NCBI GenBank assembly: GCA_905221605.1 | Contig: CAJNDS010002086.1 | Span: forward strand, 507,501 to 571,500 | Reading direction: 5' to 3' | DNA length: 64,000 bases | Source: Symbiodinium natans | Taxonomy: Eukaryota > Sar > Dinophyceae > Suessiales > Symbiodiniaceae | Shown: positions 45,131-55,782 of the stretch, one piece after another | Layout of the letters: each line of letters begins with the position of its first letter | Position numbering within the stretch: the first letter of the stretch is position 1 | Made by a program: the position numbers and the translations under genes | The notes under the pieces: generated by a model | The model's database searches: none | What the model saw: only the letters and a program-made list of their open reading frames with translations | What the model was told of the DNA's origin: nothing

Positions 45131-46640
45131 TGACTTAAAACCCGGTTTTCAGAGAGAAAACCTGGTTTCTGGGTTCTGGGCTTTTATGATGAGAGTGAAG
45201 CGTGAATGATGTTGCTGGAAAATTTCTCTGGGTGCGGCCTTTTTGCTGCTCGAGCTTGGAGACCCCCAGATTTGCCGGGCCCGGGCTTAGGTTTGCAGGT
45301 GCAGGAGAATCTCGAGAGAACCCCGTTCAGAGAACACGATGTGTTGAGAGACTGGTAGAGAGTCGCACGGACCCTGGAGGTTCATATTCGGAACAATCCA
45401 GCCACGGTCAACGTAATGGCCACGCGCAGCAAGCAAAGCCCTTTGTATAGTTCTAATTCTTGCAAGTTTCGCAGAAACTCTCCTGCTTAGACGGCTCGGC
45501 CGTCCTATAAACTCCTCTTCGATTTGGCACGCATGCACAAGACGGGACAGCACAAAAGGCGCACGCTCGCCCTCGTCTTTGAGGTCAAAAGAATATAATG
45601 CAATCGGCGCAAGTCCTGCACGCAGAGAAGCCCGCTGGCCCACTACCTTTCCCAAAGCAGAGGGCAACCTTTGCTTGGTTCCGGCGTCGTTTGTGCAACG
45701 GCATTTAACGCAACTTCGAGCCTTTCTAACAGCTACGAACGCTGTCCAAAACACGTCTGGAGCCAGACCCCCCAAAACCCGCTTTTGTCCTACGGGTAAA
45801 TACGGGTTCCCTACGGGTAAATACGGGTTCCCCTACGGGTAAATACGGGTTTTCCAAAAGTGGGTTTTAGCCAGATTATGGGTTCAGATGGGTTTTTTAT
45901 GGGTTTCCGATGGGTAAAACCGGGTTTTCAGCCCGCAACCCACTTTTTTTTTGCTTCGGGGCGAAAAAAAACTGCGCTAATCACTTTGCGGGCGTTTTGC
46001 GGGCCTTAAGCCGAGCCCGCGGGAATGTGCACCCTCCTTTCGGGCGAGAATGCGGAGATGCTTCCCGCTCTGAGGTTACATATAACCATGGCCAAATCCG
46101 CCCACTCAAAAATCTCAGCCAACTCCGCGGTTGAAGGCCTCGCTTGAAACAGCTGAAGTGTGGAAGGTAGCGTGGGTGGCCGGAAGGCCGGGCAGCCGCA
46201 TAAGCCGTGGCTTTCAAAACATCATATATATATATATATTGGCTATAGCAGCGGCGAACTGAGCAGGGTAAGTCCTGGGCTGGCCATTATATCTAAATAA
46301 GCAAATCCGACCCGCTCCACACAATCGAACGAACTGTGTTATATTTCGCAGGGGACATGCGCTCGTCCAAGAAGCTCAAGTGTCTCTGTCGACTTGAGAT
46401 GTGCTGTACCACGGTATCTCCACGACGATCGATGCACTGAACCGAGGTAGCCGAAACGGGCGCCCTTCTGCCTGACCGGATAATGGGAGCGTACGGCCCC
46501 GCACATGCCGGCTCAATCCTCAACCTGATCCCGAAAAAGTGGGTTTTACTGAAAAACCCGGTTTTTCCAACAAAAACCCGGTTTTTTTGCCTATTCGCTT
46601 AAAAACCCGGTTCTGACCCCCGAACCCAGTTTTTTTAGGG
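45131..46640. repeat. AAACCCGG palindrome clusters flanking a 1.4 kb island
   Basis: Blocks of AAAACCCGGTTTT-like palindromes at 45131-45180 and 46541-46640, plus a 22 bp tandem repeat (TACGGGTAAATACGGGTTCCC-like) at 45785-45852 and a degenerate tail to 45930. No telomeric repeats or TIR families A-J occur inside. It may be one larger unrecognised element. Confidence 0.5.
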
Positions 46641-47998
46641 TTTCAGGCGCCCAAGGTAGGGTTTAGGGTTTAGGGTTTAGGGTTTAGGGTTTAGGGTTTA
46701 GGGTTTAGGGTCGGGCCCCGCCGATTGCAAGATTCAAGACTGGACCCTTTGACGTGGGGACAATCTCCTGAACACAGAATGCTGTAAGGCCCCTCTTAAG
46801 GCCTCGAAGTTCTCAAAGGCAAGGGTTAACACATGAGGGGGGTGGGGGGTTTAGGGTTCAGGGTTTCGGGTTTCGATTGGGGTTTTGAGACTGGCCCAGT
46901 AGCAACAAAGGGTTTAGGCTTTAGGGCTTAGGGGTTGCGAGTTCGGATTCCCGATTTTCGCTGAGCCCCCTGGACGTGGGTTGGAGTTGCGTGCGGCCGC
47001 AGGCGTTGCAGGTGATGGCTTTTCCACTGCCATTGCTGCGTGCATCCCAGCACTGATGCTCCGCGCGAGTGGGTTTCAGGATGTTTTTGGTTCGTGGTTT
47101 CGGGTGGTTGTCAGGCCTTGGCGACTCGCACTGTCCATGTGATATGCGCCCATTTGAGGTCGAACTCCCACCTACCCTGCTGCACCATGCGGGCCTCTGC
47201 TGCTATGCGCCCTCACCACGCCCAACGATTGATTAGGTACCAAACGCCGGCTGCCTTTCAGCCTTAAAGAAACAGATTCAGAAGATTTGGGCATGTTTCC
47301 TGCGGCCCTGTGGGGATGAGTGAGGCCCACAGCCTGAATAGTTGTCCGCGCATCAGAAATTCACAAACCCGAAACCTAAACCCTGATACCAGAACGATGG
47401 ATGGGAGGGATGGGAACCCTAAACCCTAAACCCTAAACCCTAAGGGTCTTTCGGGTTCCCGAAGCAAATGTTCCAAGACTGGCCCAAGCTGATACAGTTC
47501 TTTGTCATAGTTGGGTACCATTGTACATTTTAAGTGTACTTAAACCCTATAAGAAATAACAGTTTTAACTGTTAAAATAATCTCAACCATGAAATAGAGT
47601 TAGCTAGGGCGCCTTTCCTGGCCAACGAAACAAGCCCTGATGAAAAAAGGGTTCCCGAAGCACTCAGCCACGAAGCCTGCATCTTGCTCTCAGGCCTTCA
47701 TCCTGGGGTTTAGGGTTTAGGGTTTAGGGTTTAGGGTTTAGGGTTTAGGGTTTAGGGTTTAGGGTTTAGGGTTTAGGGATATTGTGGGATATTGTGAAGC
47801 TCCAAGGTGGACGGTGACTATCAGCCACAAGCCTACCACGGCGGGCGGGTGCTGCCCCCAGCATGCCTACACCGAAGCCCCTAAACCCTAAACCCTAAAC
47901 CCTAAACCCTAAGCCCTAAAGCCCTAAAGCCCTAAAGCCCTAAACGAGGTTTCAGGCCGACGTGGATGGGCTTTCATGAACTGGGACTTGACTACTAT

Positions 47999-48056
47999 TT
48001 TGCTGAAGACCCCCGCCCCCCCTCCCCCCCCCCCCCCTCCCCCCCCCCCCCCCTTC

Positions 48057-48087
<31 letters not shown>

Positions 48088-48110
48088 AAAAAGAAAAACA
48101 GAAGAGGATC
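47999..48110. repeat. Poly-C then poly-A tract
   Basis: About 75 bases of C with few T, then about 14 A; it might be a decayed family E element (ACTATTTTGCTGAAGACCCCC at its left). Confidence 0.85.
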
Positions 48111-49852
48111 ATCCGTGAAGAATTCTCGACCCCGGACTCACCCTTGTTACAGAGAATCAAGATTTGAGGTCCGTTGAGGCCCTCCACGGGTTTTTTAGGG
48201 CCCGACCCCAAAAACAGCTGCTGAGGGGTTAGCACTTTGGAAGTGGACACTTTCCAGGCATCTCGGGGATGGAACTGTAATAACTGGAACCCGCAACAAC
48301 CTTCAACGCTCCAAAGCCCTCATCACGCGTGTTCCACAGTCCCCTAAACCCTATGAACCCCAAAAAACCCTAAGCCCCTTCACTACACCCCGTTATGTCA
48401 CACCCTTCACTCCGCCTTTAAAGCCCTATCGAGCCACCACTTTCGTGCTGTCCGCTGCGCTGAGGCTAGGATTGGGGAGTGCCAGGCTTGCGACAACGGG
48501 GAGAACAATAGAATTAGGGTTTGGGGTGTAGGGTTTAGGGTGAGAACAATAGAATGAAGTGTCATCGCGGAGTTCCCCTTGTACGGAGTAGTCGGGTCAG
48601 CATCGAGGTTAAAGCCTTCGCAGTGCTTTCGTAGAAGTCTTTAGTGTGGGTGTGCACAGCACCCATACTCCACCAAATCCAGCTGTGGGTAAAGGTAAGA
48701 AGTCAGCTTTACAGATGCAGCACAGATGTATCTCGTTCTTTAGTGTGATGCTTCGCTTCAGACATCGAGCAGTTGTAGTCCAGATGCCTTGGTTTGGAGG
48801 ACTACAACCGGTCCAATCCAGAGGTTTGAAACGGTATTGGGCATGCTTTCCGTCAGCGTGCTTTGAGTTGACAACGGTTTAGGGTTTAGGGTTTAGGGTT
48901 TAGGGTTTAGTGTAACAGTCGTAGTAAGTGCTACGCCCTGGACACGCACTGTAGCTACGTCGTCAATCCTGAACTTGAAACATCTTGAAACTGCAGGGTT
49001 TGCCCCCATTGGTGTGGATGCGGCGTTTCAGGATTTCGTTTTCGGATTTAGGCTTAGGTTTTAGGGTTTAGGGTTTAGGGCTTAGGGCTTAGGGTAAACT
49101 GTGGTGGGTTTAGGATTTACAGGGCAGGGTTTAGGAACCCATAAACTCATGGATTCTGTTGAGTGCCAGCAGCGCAAAGCAGACGGATCTCTAAGCCCGG
49201 AACTCAGACATCCCTGGAAGGGAACAACAAGGGGTTTAGAGTTTAGGGTTTAGGGGTAAACCCTCAATTCCTCCAAGCAAGTATCCCTAAAAGGTGATTT
49301 TCTCCCACAGCGGTTCGTAATGCAGGCCATCATGATGATGCTGCTGAATCCGCAGCATCCCTGGTATCGTTGCACCCGCAGCTGTGGAGGGATCCACACG
49401 TTGCTTTAGGGTTTAGGGTTTAGGGTTGAGGGTTGAGGGTTTAGGGTTTATACGGTTTAGGGTTTAGGGCTGATAGGGCTGATAGGGCTTGAGGTCCATG
49501 AGCCAAGCTCCGCTTGAGTAGGCTGAGGGTAAGGGCGCATCTGTTTTTTCAACTGCAGGGGCCCAAGGTTAGCAACAGGAGATCAGGGGGTCCCTAACCC
49601 TAAATACTGTTAAACCTCCTGCTTTGTGTGGGGAGGAAGGGCATAGGCAGAACTGTAGACGTTGCCCAGGAGGCCCTCCATTGGGGTGGAGGTTGTTCTT
49701 GAATAGGGAATCTTCTTGAATGAGCGGTCTGAACGAACTTGGGCTGGTATGCAATCGATGACCGACTTTGTTCCAGTTATGTCACGGCCACTGTGTCGTG
49801 AAGTGTCCCGAACTTGAGACCTCTGGAGCCTTGCCTGGCTAGCTGTGCTACA

Positions 49853-49917
49853 GGGAGGGGCCCCCTTAACCCCAATTTAGGGCTCTTATAACTCTACTTA
49901 TAGCTAGGGGGCCCCAC
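49853..49917. mobile_element. TIR element family I, copy 2 (short), abutting a telomeric array
   Basis: 65 bp, an internally deleted version of copy 1. Its 3' end CCCACC runs directly into CCTAAACCC at 49917. Confidence 0.72.
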
Positions 49918-50527
49918 CCTAAACCCTAAACCCTAAACCCTAAACCCTAAACCCTAAACCCTAAACCCTAAACCCGTGAGAGTCGAAACCCTAAAACCCC
50001 ATGGTCGACCCGGGGGTTGGAGAGTGAAGCTTGTACTTGGTTGGCTGGTTTTCATCCTGAAGCCATTGAACATCCGAAGCCTCAGTAGATGCGAGGTTCT
50101 GCTCCTTAACGTTTAGGGTTGAGGGTTTAGGGTTGAAAGCGGAACTTCCGTATTTTGTCTGCTAAGTGGCTAAGTGTGCCGCTCGACTGGAGCAGGTTAG
50201 CCATAGGAAGCCCCGGCAGATCTTGTCTTGCAGGCTGAACATCCTTCTGGTCTTTGTGCCGCTAGGGTGCGCCCCCCCCCCCCCCCCCCCCCTCATTCCC
50301 CCGGCAAGGTGTCAAGCTCAATTCGGATGGGATATAGGGTTTAGGGTTTAGGGTTTGGGGTTTAGGGTTTAGGGTTTAGGGTTTGGGGTTTGGGGTTTAG
50401 GGTTTAGGGTGGGAGACCTTGTACTGCAGTGTCTTGCAGTGCCCGGCCCTCGCCGGGTCGAGGCGGACGAGGAATTCTTGAGAGGTTGAAGGTGTTAGAC
50501 CGAAGCAAAGAACATCTTCTTACTTAG

Positions 50528-50608
50528 CCTTTAGTTGAACTTTAAGCTTTTTGGGTTTCCTCTTTTAGTAGGAATATTAAAGTTTAACCTTTTTTCCCCT
50601 TGGTTATT
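50528..50608. mobile_element. Element family H, copy 2
   Basis: 81 bp, the near-identical partner of 31615-31697. The upstream CTTAGCC and downstream GGTTATTGG flanks differ from copy 1. Confidence 0.72.
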
Positions 50609-52020
50609 GGAGAAGTAAGTCTTTGGCAAGGGAATGGACATCGGCTTGCTGCTGATCTGTCAAGACTGAGCGATGCTGTCCTCTCCCGAGCCAGATAAAG
50701 GGGCATGCCTAAGGCGATCTAGTCTCCAAATCCTGTGTTTGCGCTAGGAATCCTCAAAGCCCAATGATTTCGAGATCCTAAGCCAAAAAAGACCTCAAAT
50801 TCCAACGGCCCTGGGAACATCGAGTGACGATTTCGAGTGCTTTCCCTCTAACATGCTGCGCTGGGTCAATATGGCCAGTTCTTTAGATTATCGGCCCCTT
50901 TTGGGTACCACTATCAGGGGCCGCCTTATTTTCATAGTAACCCCAAAAAGGACCATTATTTAGAGAAGTGACCATGCAATCACTGCAACCTCAAAAATTA
51001 AAAAAGGGACTGCCCGTGACCAAGGACGTCGTCCGAATGCGGCTCCCGCAATCATACATGTATAGGGCTGTATAGGGCTGGATCGGTGTCATTAGGGGTT
51101 TCGGGGTTTAGCGGATCAGAGGCCTGGATGCAAAAAAGGGTTTAGAGTTTAAAGCCCACCCCGACCCAAAGTCCTGAACCCAAATGCCTTGCGCAGGATC
51201 GTGAGCCACTTTCGGGAGTGGGGTTGCCTGTCGGCGCTGGCCTCAGCAGGGGAGGCGCTCCTTTAAGCTCGGAGAACCGCTGACGCTGCTTGCGAGAAGC
51301 ATCCCTAGAGCCTAAACCCTAAACCCTAAACCCTAAACCCTAAACCCTAAACCCTAAACCCTAAACCCTAAACCCTAAACCCTAAACGTGGCGGGTGGCA
51401 AAAAAACCCTATAGCAAAACCGATGACCCGACCAACACAGCAGCTCGCGCTGAGAACTACACCCTCCCGATCGACAACCCAGCAAAGCTGTATCCTTCAA
51501 GACGACACTACAAACTCACCCGACAGTTCCTCGCAACCCTGACTTCTGGATTCTGGGTTGTTGATTGACGCTTCTGGACATGACCCGTCTGCTATTCATG
51601 CCTCTCAAGCCTGGTCCTCTGAAGGTCTTTGCCTTCAACTTCCTGGCGATAGTTCCTCTGGCTGCGGCCTCGGCATCCAGCCGAAGTTCCTCAGTAATAG
51701 TGGTTCTGGGGACTCGGGGGTTTAGGGTGGATGTTGCTGGGGTTCTGCACTGCAGAGTGCCCGTTCTGTGTGCTTCAAGAGTGCGACCTGGGCTGCACAA
51801 TGTTGGTTTCGGAGCATGTTGAGGAAACATCGTGTGCAGCGCATCTCATGCATCATCCTGCATGATCATGCCCCGGTCGCGACGGCGGTGCTTCTGAGTC
51901 GTGGGTTACAATGTCCCAGTCTGACCACCCATCGTGACATTCGCTGGATCACGCCGGAATTCAGACGTGCTGGATGTGCACCTTCTCACCAAACAACCGA
52001 ATGCAGAAACTGCATGCTTC

Positions 52021-52225
52021 ACACTGCCCCGCCGCCCCCGCCCCCCCGCCCCCCCCGCCCCCCCCACCCCCCCGTACCGCCCCCGCCCCCGCGCCCGCCC
52101 CGCCCCCGCCCCCCCGCCCCCCCCCCCGCCGCCGCCTTTCCTCGCCCCTCCGGCCCCCCCGCCCCCCCCACCCCCGCGCCCCCCCCACCCCCCCGGCCCT
52201 TTCGGCCCCCCCGCACCCCCCATTT
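52021..52225. repeat. C-rich low-complexity tract (CCCCCG)
   Basis: 200 bases of C with scattered G, T and A. The Pro/Ala/Arg frames crossing it are compositional artefacts. Confidence 0.92.
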
Positions 52226-52556
52226 TTTTTCCTGCTGCGCGACATGGTCCTGGATCGTGTTGAACAGAATGCATATACAGTGGCGAGGCAAGGGTGGCAG
52301 CTTTTGCCAACTCAATGCTGACCCCTGCATGTGTGTGCCACCACTTCTCCCATACCCTGCAGCTGGAATACCCTGGGCTGGACGATACAAGATTCCAGCA
52401 TTGCTGCGGACTGGTGCTCAAGCGCCTTTTAAGTCCCACGGGGTCAAGACCCAACCGCTGAACCCTCCATGCCCCAATGAACACCGAACTTCCAACCTCC
52501 ACGATGGACCATCTAGAAAGGCTTCCGATTCCCAAGCCAAAGCCTAAGCTCCACAG

Positions 52557-52847
52557 GCTGGCATTTTGGGCGGAGCCACTGAGAAGCTTTCCGACAGGGC
52601 CCCGGATTCTCTTCAACAGACGATCGAAGATGCCCGCGCTGAAGTTTTTCAGGGCTCCGGAAAGCTTGAGAAGTCTTCAAGGTTGACGTTAGATCACCTG
52701 AGCTTGCTTATCCTCTCAAGTTGGACAACCTTTAGAAGCCGCGACAAGGGACAATGTTGGCCTAGGCTCGGTGCTTTGGTACTTGAAATTTGTGCGCATC
52801 AGCAAGAACAACATCACCGTGAAGTCAAGACAAAGCCAAGTGGCTGA
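52557..52847 (+). CDS. Probable exon, helical protein, unknown family
   Basis: Open for 96 codons from the acceptor CCTAAGCTCCACAG to TGA at 52845. Segments include ATEKLSDRAPDSLQQTIEDA, RAEVFQGSGKLEKSSR and LTLDHLSLLILSSWTTFRSR. The first 40 residues look like an amphipathic helix and the next 20 are hydrophobic. A possible donor (AG|GTTGACG) near 52680 would shorten it. It lies 70 bp upstream of the composite gene at 52916 on the same strand and could belong to it. Confidence 0.45.
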   Translation, partial: AGILGGATEKLSDRAPDSLQQTIEDARAEVFQGSGKLEKSSRLTLDHLSLLILSSWTTFRSRDKGQCWPRLGALVLEICAHQQEQHHREVKTKPSG

Positions 52848-52915
52848 CCTGCACAAGACATTTACCCGTCGATATAGCCCCTAAACCCTAAACCCTAAAC
52901 CCTAAACCCTAATAG

Positions 52916-53631
52916 CCCCAACCCAAAAGCCCAAACCACGCATGCCAGTGCTGTAGGCATCCTACGAAGCCCAGACAACCCCTAAGGGTCCATGTACCTA
53001 TATAGTATATGCTTAGGCCCTAAAGCTACTATATGCAAACCCCTTTAAGGCCCAAGTGTATACTACATAGGTACATGGACCCTTAGGGAACGACAGGTGT
53101 AGAAACGTAGCGGTCAGCGCCATGAAGCGCTACTTTCGCGATGGCGGCTTCAAGACGCACGTCCGGTGTTGGAGCCACGACGCTCGACTTGTGCCAGAGC
53201 AGTCTTCTAATTACGGCTACAAGGAGGGGCCCCCCAAGTTATAAGCAGAGTTTATCAGGGCCCTAAATTGGGTTATAAGGACCCTTAGGTTATAAGCCCT
53301 TCCTTGTATTTGCTGCCCACTACCAGGTTCAAGTTTGTACAGACTTGTACGGGCCCGTGTTGGGCGCCTAGAGAATTTGTTGGATTGCAAATCCTGGAGG
53401 CAGCATGGGAATCTACAATGCCTGATTGCAGATCAGCGCGCTGTTACTTGCCCAGATCTTCCAAAACCCCTTAGTTAAGGAACATACCCGAGTTTATACT
53501 AAGGATCCTTATTATGAATTGGGGTATATACCTTAATTAAGGGATTTTGGAAGATCTGGGTGCGTCAGGTCATCATGCTGGCTTACGAGATCTACGGTCC
53601 CCGGAACATTGTGGCCTTGAGCCGCGGATGA
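52916..53631 (+). CDS. Composite gene: one 133-codon frame interrupted by three TIR elements
   Basis: Coding blocks are 52916-52979, 53092-53219, 53309-53450 and 53563-53631 (TGA). They are separated by TIR elements of families J, I and A, each flanked by a direct duplication (AAC, TA, TG). Removing each element with one duplication copy (112, 89 and 112 bases, none divisible by 3) gives a single stop-free frame with segments such as VSAMKRYFRDGGFKTHVRC, WSHDARLVPEQSSNYGYL, EFVGLQILEAAWESTMPDC and RQVIMLAYEIYGPRNIVAL. It starts after the acceptor CTAATAG, directly behind a C-rich telomeric array. I do not recognise the family. Three independent frame repairs make chance unlikely. Whether removal happens in RNA or DNA cannot be seen. 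Confidence 0.62.
52980..53088. mobile_element. TIR element family J
   Basis: 109 bp, CCCTAAGGGTCCATGTACC to its inverse, flanked by AAC; the first element in the composite gene. Only copy here. Confidence 0.8.
53220..53306. mobile_element. TIR element family I, copy 3
   Basis: 87 bp, ends CAAGGAGGGGCC and CCTTCCTTG, flanked by TA; the second element in the composite gene 52916-53631. Confidence 0.78.
53451..53560. mobile_element. TIR element family A, copy 3
   Basis: 110 bp, flanked by TG; the third element interrupting the composite gene at 52916-53631. Confidence 0.85.
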
Positions 53632-53712
53632 TAGTTAGGGGGCGCTGCTGTAAATTTCCGCTTCCTGCTTGCTCTGCTCCGCGACACAATGCTTGAGGCT
53701 CGGGATGGAGGC

Positions 53713-53800
53713 CCTAAACCCTAAACCCTAAACCCTAAACCCTAAACCCTAAACCCTAAACCCTAAACCCTAAACCCTTAGGGTTTAGGGCTTAGGGTCC
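53713..53800. repeat. Tail-to-tail telomeric junction
   Basis: Nine CCCTAAA units turn directly into TTAGGGTTTAGGG with no spacer, the opposite polarity to an end-to-end fusion. A second one lies at 55005-55030. Confidence 0.88.
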
Positions 53801-53975
53801 AGGACTCGTGGGATGATGGAAGGACCAAGAAGGCTTAGGTAGTAGAGTAACCTTTAACCTTTTTGGGTCAATACATTCCCCTTATATTCCCAAAGGTTAA
53901 CCTTTAAAACCCCCAGGTACTGGACAACTGAGAAGGCCCATGAAGGCCCTCAAAGCTCGATTGAAATTTACATGC
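53795..53975 (+). CDS. Exon-like frame interrupted by a family D element
   Basis: A frame TRGMMEGPRR runs into the element at 53834-53932, which is flanked by the 4-base duplication AAGG. Removing element plus one AAGG (103 bases) continues as PMKALKARLKFTC up to a G-run at 53978. A spliceosomal reading is also possible: donor AG|GTAGTA and acceptor CCCCCAG, phase 2 on both sides, continuing as YWTTEKAHEGPQSS. The two readings use different downstream frames. Confidence 0.35.
53834..53932. mobile_element. TIR element family D, copy 3
   Basis: 99 bp, flanked by a perfect 4-base duplication AAGG. Confidence 0.8.
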
Positions 53976-54129
53976 GCGGGGGGGGGGGGGGGGGCTCCCG
54001 CTTGCCAGGCAGTCAGAACCTAAACCCTAAACCCTAAACCCTAAACCGTCAGAGCCAGCGTCAGACAGACACCTGCTCTCATGTCGAGGCCCCGTTTGTA
54101 CGGCAAATCTGAGCGTTTGACTGTCTGAA

Positions 54130-54216
54130 CTTGGGATGTTCCCCCTTATACTAGCAGTCCTCAATGGGGATTATAATCCCCATTAAGGACTGTCAGTATA
54201 AGGGGGACATCCCAAG
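54130..54216. mobile_element. Hairpin element family F, copy 1
   Basis: 87 bp, almost perfect hairpin CTTGGGATGTTCCCCC to its inverse, with ATTATAAT at the centre, flanked by a 6-base duplication TCTGAA. It is in a putative intron, 21 bases before a strong acceptor. Confidence 0.82.
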
Positions 54217-54237
54217 TCTGAACTTCTGTTTTTTCAG

Positions 54238-54413
54238 CTGAGGTCAGACGCTCGGACTCCAAACTAGTGCCCCAAATATCTCCAAGTCCTATCAGCACCC
54301 ACACGCAACCGTTCACCTCAGAAATCGTGCTTTTTATGCCTCGCTGTTTGAAACCCTTCGGCATCCCGGGTCGGTCCATAGTGGGCAGCAAGCATGGCGG
54401 GCTTCAAAAATTT
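54238..54413 (+). CDS. Probable exon behind a strong pyrimidine tract
   Basis: The acceptor is CTTCTGTTTTTTCAG, among the best in the window. An open frame follows through SDSKLVPQISPSPISTHTQP, FTSEIVLFMPRCLKPFGIPG and RSIVGSKHGG, until a telomere-like TTTTAGGG array at 54411. The upstream intron holds the family F hairpin element 54130-54216. The donor is uncertain (G|GTCGG near 54370 or the array itself). Family unknown. Confidence 0.45.
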
Positions 54414-54453
54414 TAGGGTTTTGGGTGTAGGGTTTACGAGCGAAACCCCTCAG

Positions 54454-54665
54454 TGGGGACCAAAACCCTTCAAGCAGCTCCCGAAATGCTGAAGCAGGGC
54501 AAACCGGTTTTTGAGGAGGTGGGTGACGCGCAAGGGCGTGCGAGATCCCAGGATTCACTTTGGTTCGAACATTTTCTGGCAGTTCCTCACGCTCAGCTCC
54601 ACCGTCGAGAAGATCTTCAGGACCCCTGGTCGTGCGAGCCAAATACTCCGCTAAGGGATTCGTAG
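54454..54665 (+). CDS. Probable terminal exon, unknown family
   Basis: Open from the acceptor ACCCCTCAG to TAG at 54663 (70 codons). It contains KTLQAAPEMLKQGKPVFEEV, SQDSLWFEHFLAVPHAQL and HRREDLQDPWSCEPNTPL. It is separated from the previous exon by a 40 bp stretch of degenerate telomeric repeat, which would be the intron. The composition is protein-like, with aromatic and charged residues well mixed. Confidence 0.45.
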
Positions 54666-55185
54666 GGCACCCATTGTTTTGGGAGCCAATTCCGGCAGAT
54701 TAGGTGCGATCATTTTTCGGATCTCCGCCCGGGCAGGACTGTGGATGTGAGCACCATCATGCCGTGTTTTGGCTGATGTCTGGACATCGGACGAGCTCTG
54801 CACCCTAAGCCTTAGGCCTACAGACCCAAATATGCATACCGAGTCTACACAAGGAATATCTGTTTATGGGGCTGCTGCATTAGGCATCTGGCGTTGTCAT
54901 CTGCCAATCTTGGCTCTGGTTGACCCGCTTGCTTCACTTACAGGAAGGATCCTCATGACTTGACGACTGAAGCGGATTTACCCTAAGCCCTAAGCCCTAA
55001 GCCCTAAACCCTAAACCCTAGGGTTTAGTGTGAGAGTCGAACCCTAAACCCTAACCCTAAACCCTAAACTGTTTGTGCACTGGGTGGTCCTGAGCCTCAG
55101 GCTTCTCTTCAGCGGACTCTGTGACATTGCGCCGACGGAGCTCCCGGGTTGTTGAACGAAAAGGCTGCGGATGATGAGTCGGGTT

Positions 55186-55284
55186 AGGGTTTAGGGTTTA
55201 GGGTTCAGGGTTCAGGGTTTAGGGTTTAGGGTTTAGGGTTTAGGGTTAAGGGTTAAGGGTTTAGGGTTTAGGGTTTAGGGTTCA
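55186..55284 (+). repeat. Telomeric array with amplified variants
   Basis: TTTAGGG interspersed with pairs of TTCAGGG and TTAAGGG, each duplicated locally. Confidence 0.9.
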
Positions 55285-55485
55285 CCTGACTTTGCCCTGC
55301 GACAAGCCATATTAAAAGTGGTAATGGGTGAGAGCAGTTGACTTCAGGAGCAGCGCCTGCAAATCCAAGTGCTGGGCCTCTCCACCTTCATCATAGCCTC
55401 CCTGGCTACTGCACCTTGCGCCAATGCCAGCTTGTTCTTTTCCAGAGTTTAGCTAGTTGAGCACGTCGCCTGTTAGTGGATTCAG

Positions 55486-55667
55486 GCTCTTGCGTGGGAT
55501 TGGGACTCATGGTTGTGGGTCAGTGGCCTTGCCTTATAAGGCCGCAGATCATAAGGATGTGCGCAGTGGTGTCCAGTCGTGTTAAGGGAAAGCCGAAAAG
55601 CGCAGTTGCCCGTCACATCGGCAAAGAGGATGTGGGGCAGAGATTGTCGCATCGTGAGAGTGAGAGA
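55486..55667 (+). CDS. Probable exon ending at a telomeric-repeat donor
   Basis: Sixty codons from the acceptor TTAGTGGATTCAG to GTTTAGGC. Segments include SCVGLGLMVVGQWPCLIRPQ, IIRMCAVVSSRVKGKPKSA and ARHIGKEDVGQRLSHRESER. The basic C-terminal half and the exact abutment of the frame to GTTTAG support an exon. The following 34 bases are entirely telomere-like and end in TTTAG. Confidence 0.45.
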
Positions 55668-55782
55668 GTTTAGGCTTTAGGATTTAGGGTTTAGGGTTTA
55701 GGTTGTTGGTGCTTGGGGGATGGGCTTGGAGAGGTCAGGGGTTTGTGCGGGCTTGGGCCACCTGCTTTAAGTTGACTTTTAG

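Larger units (their letters stand above)
44726..52556. other. Exon-poor, repeat-rich region
   Basis: Holds the AAACCCGG island, arrays at 44813, 46657, 47704, 47879, 48876, 49062, 49404, 49917, 50335 and 51307, and elements at 49853 and 50528. The minus frame 45287-45775 (162 codons) and plus frame 51565-51822 (85 codons) are the longest non-repetitive frames; neither shows a domain. 50620-51300 shows nothing clear. Confidence 0.4.

Noticed and set aside
51768-52616. Long Pro/Ala/Arg and Gly/Arg frames
   Set aside because: Created by the C-rich tract at 52021-52225.
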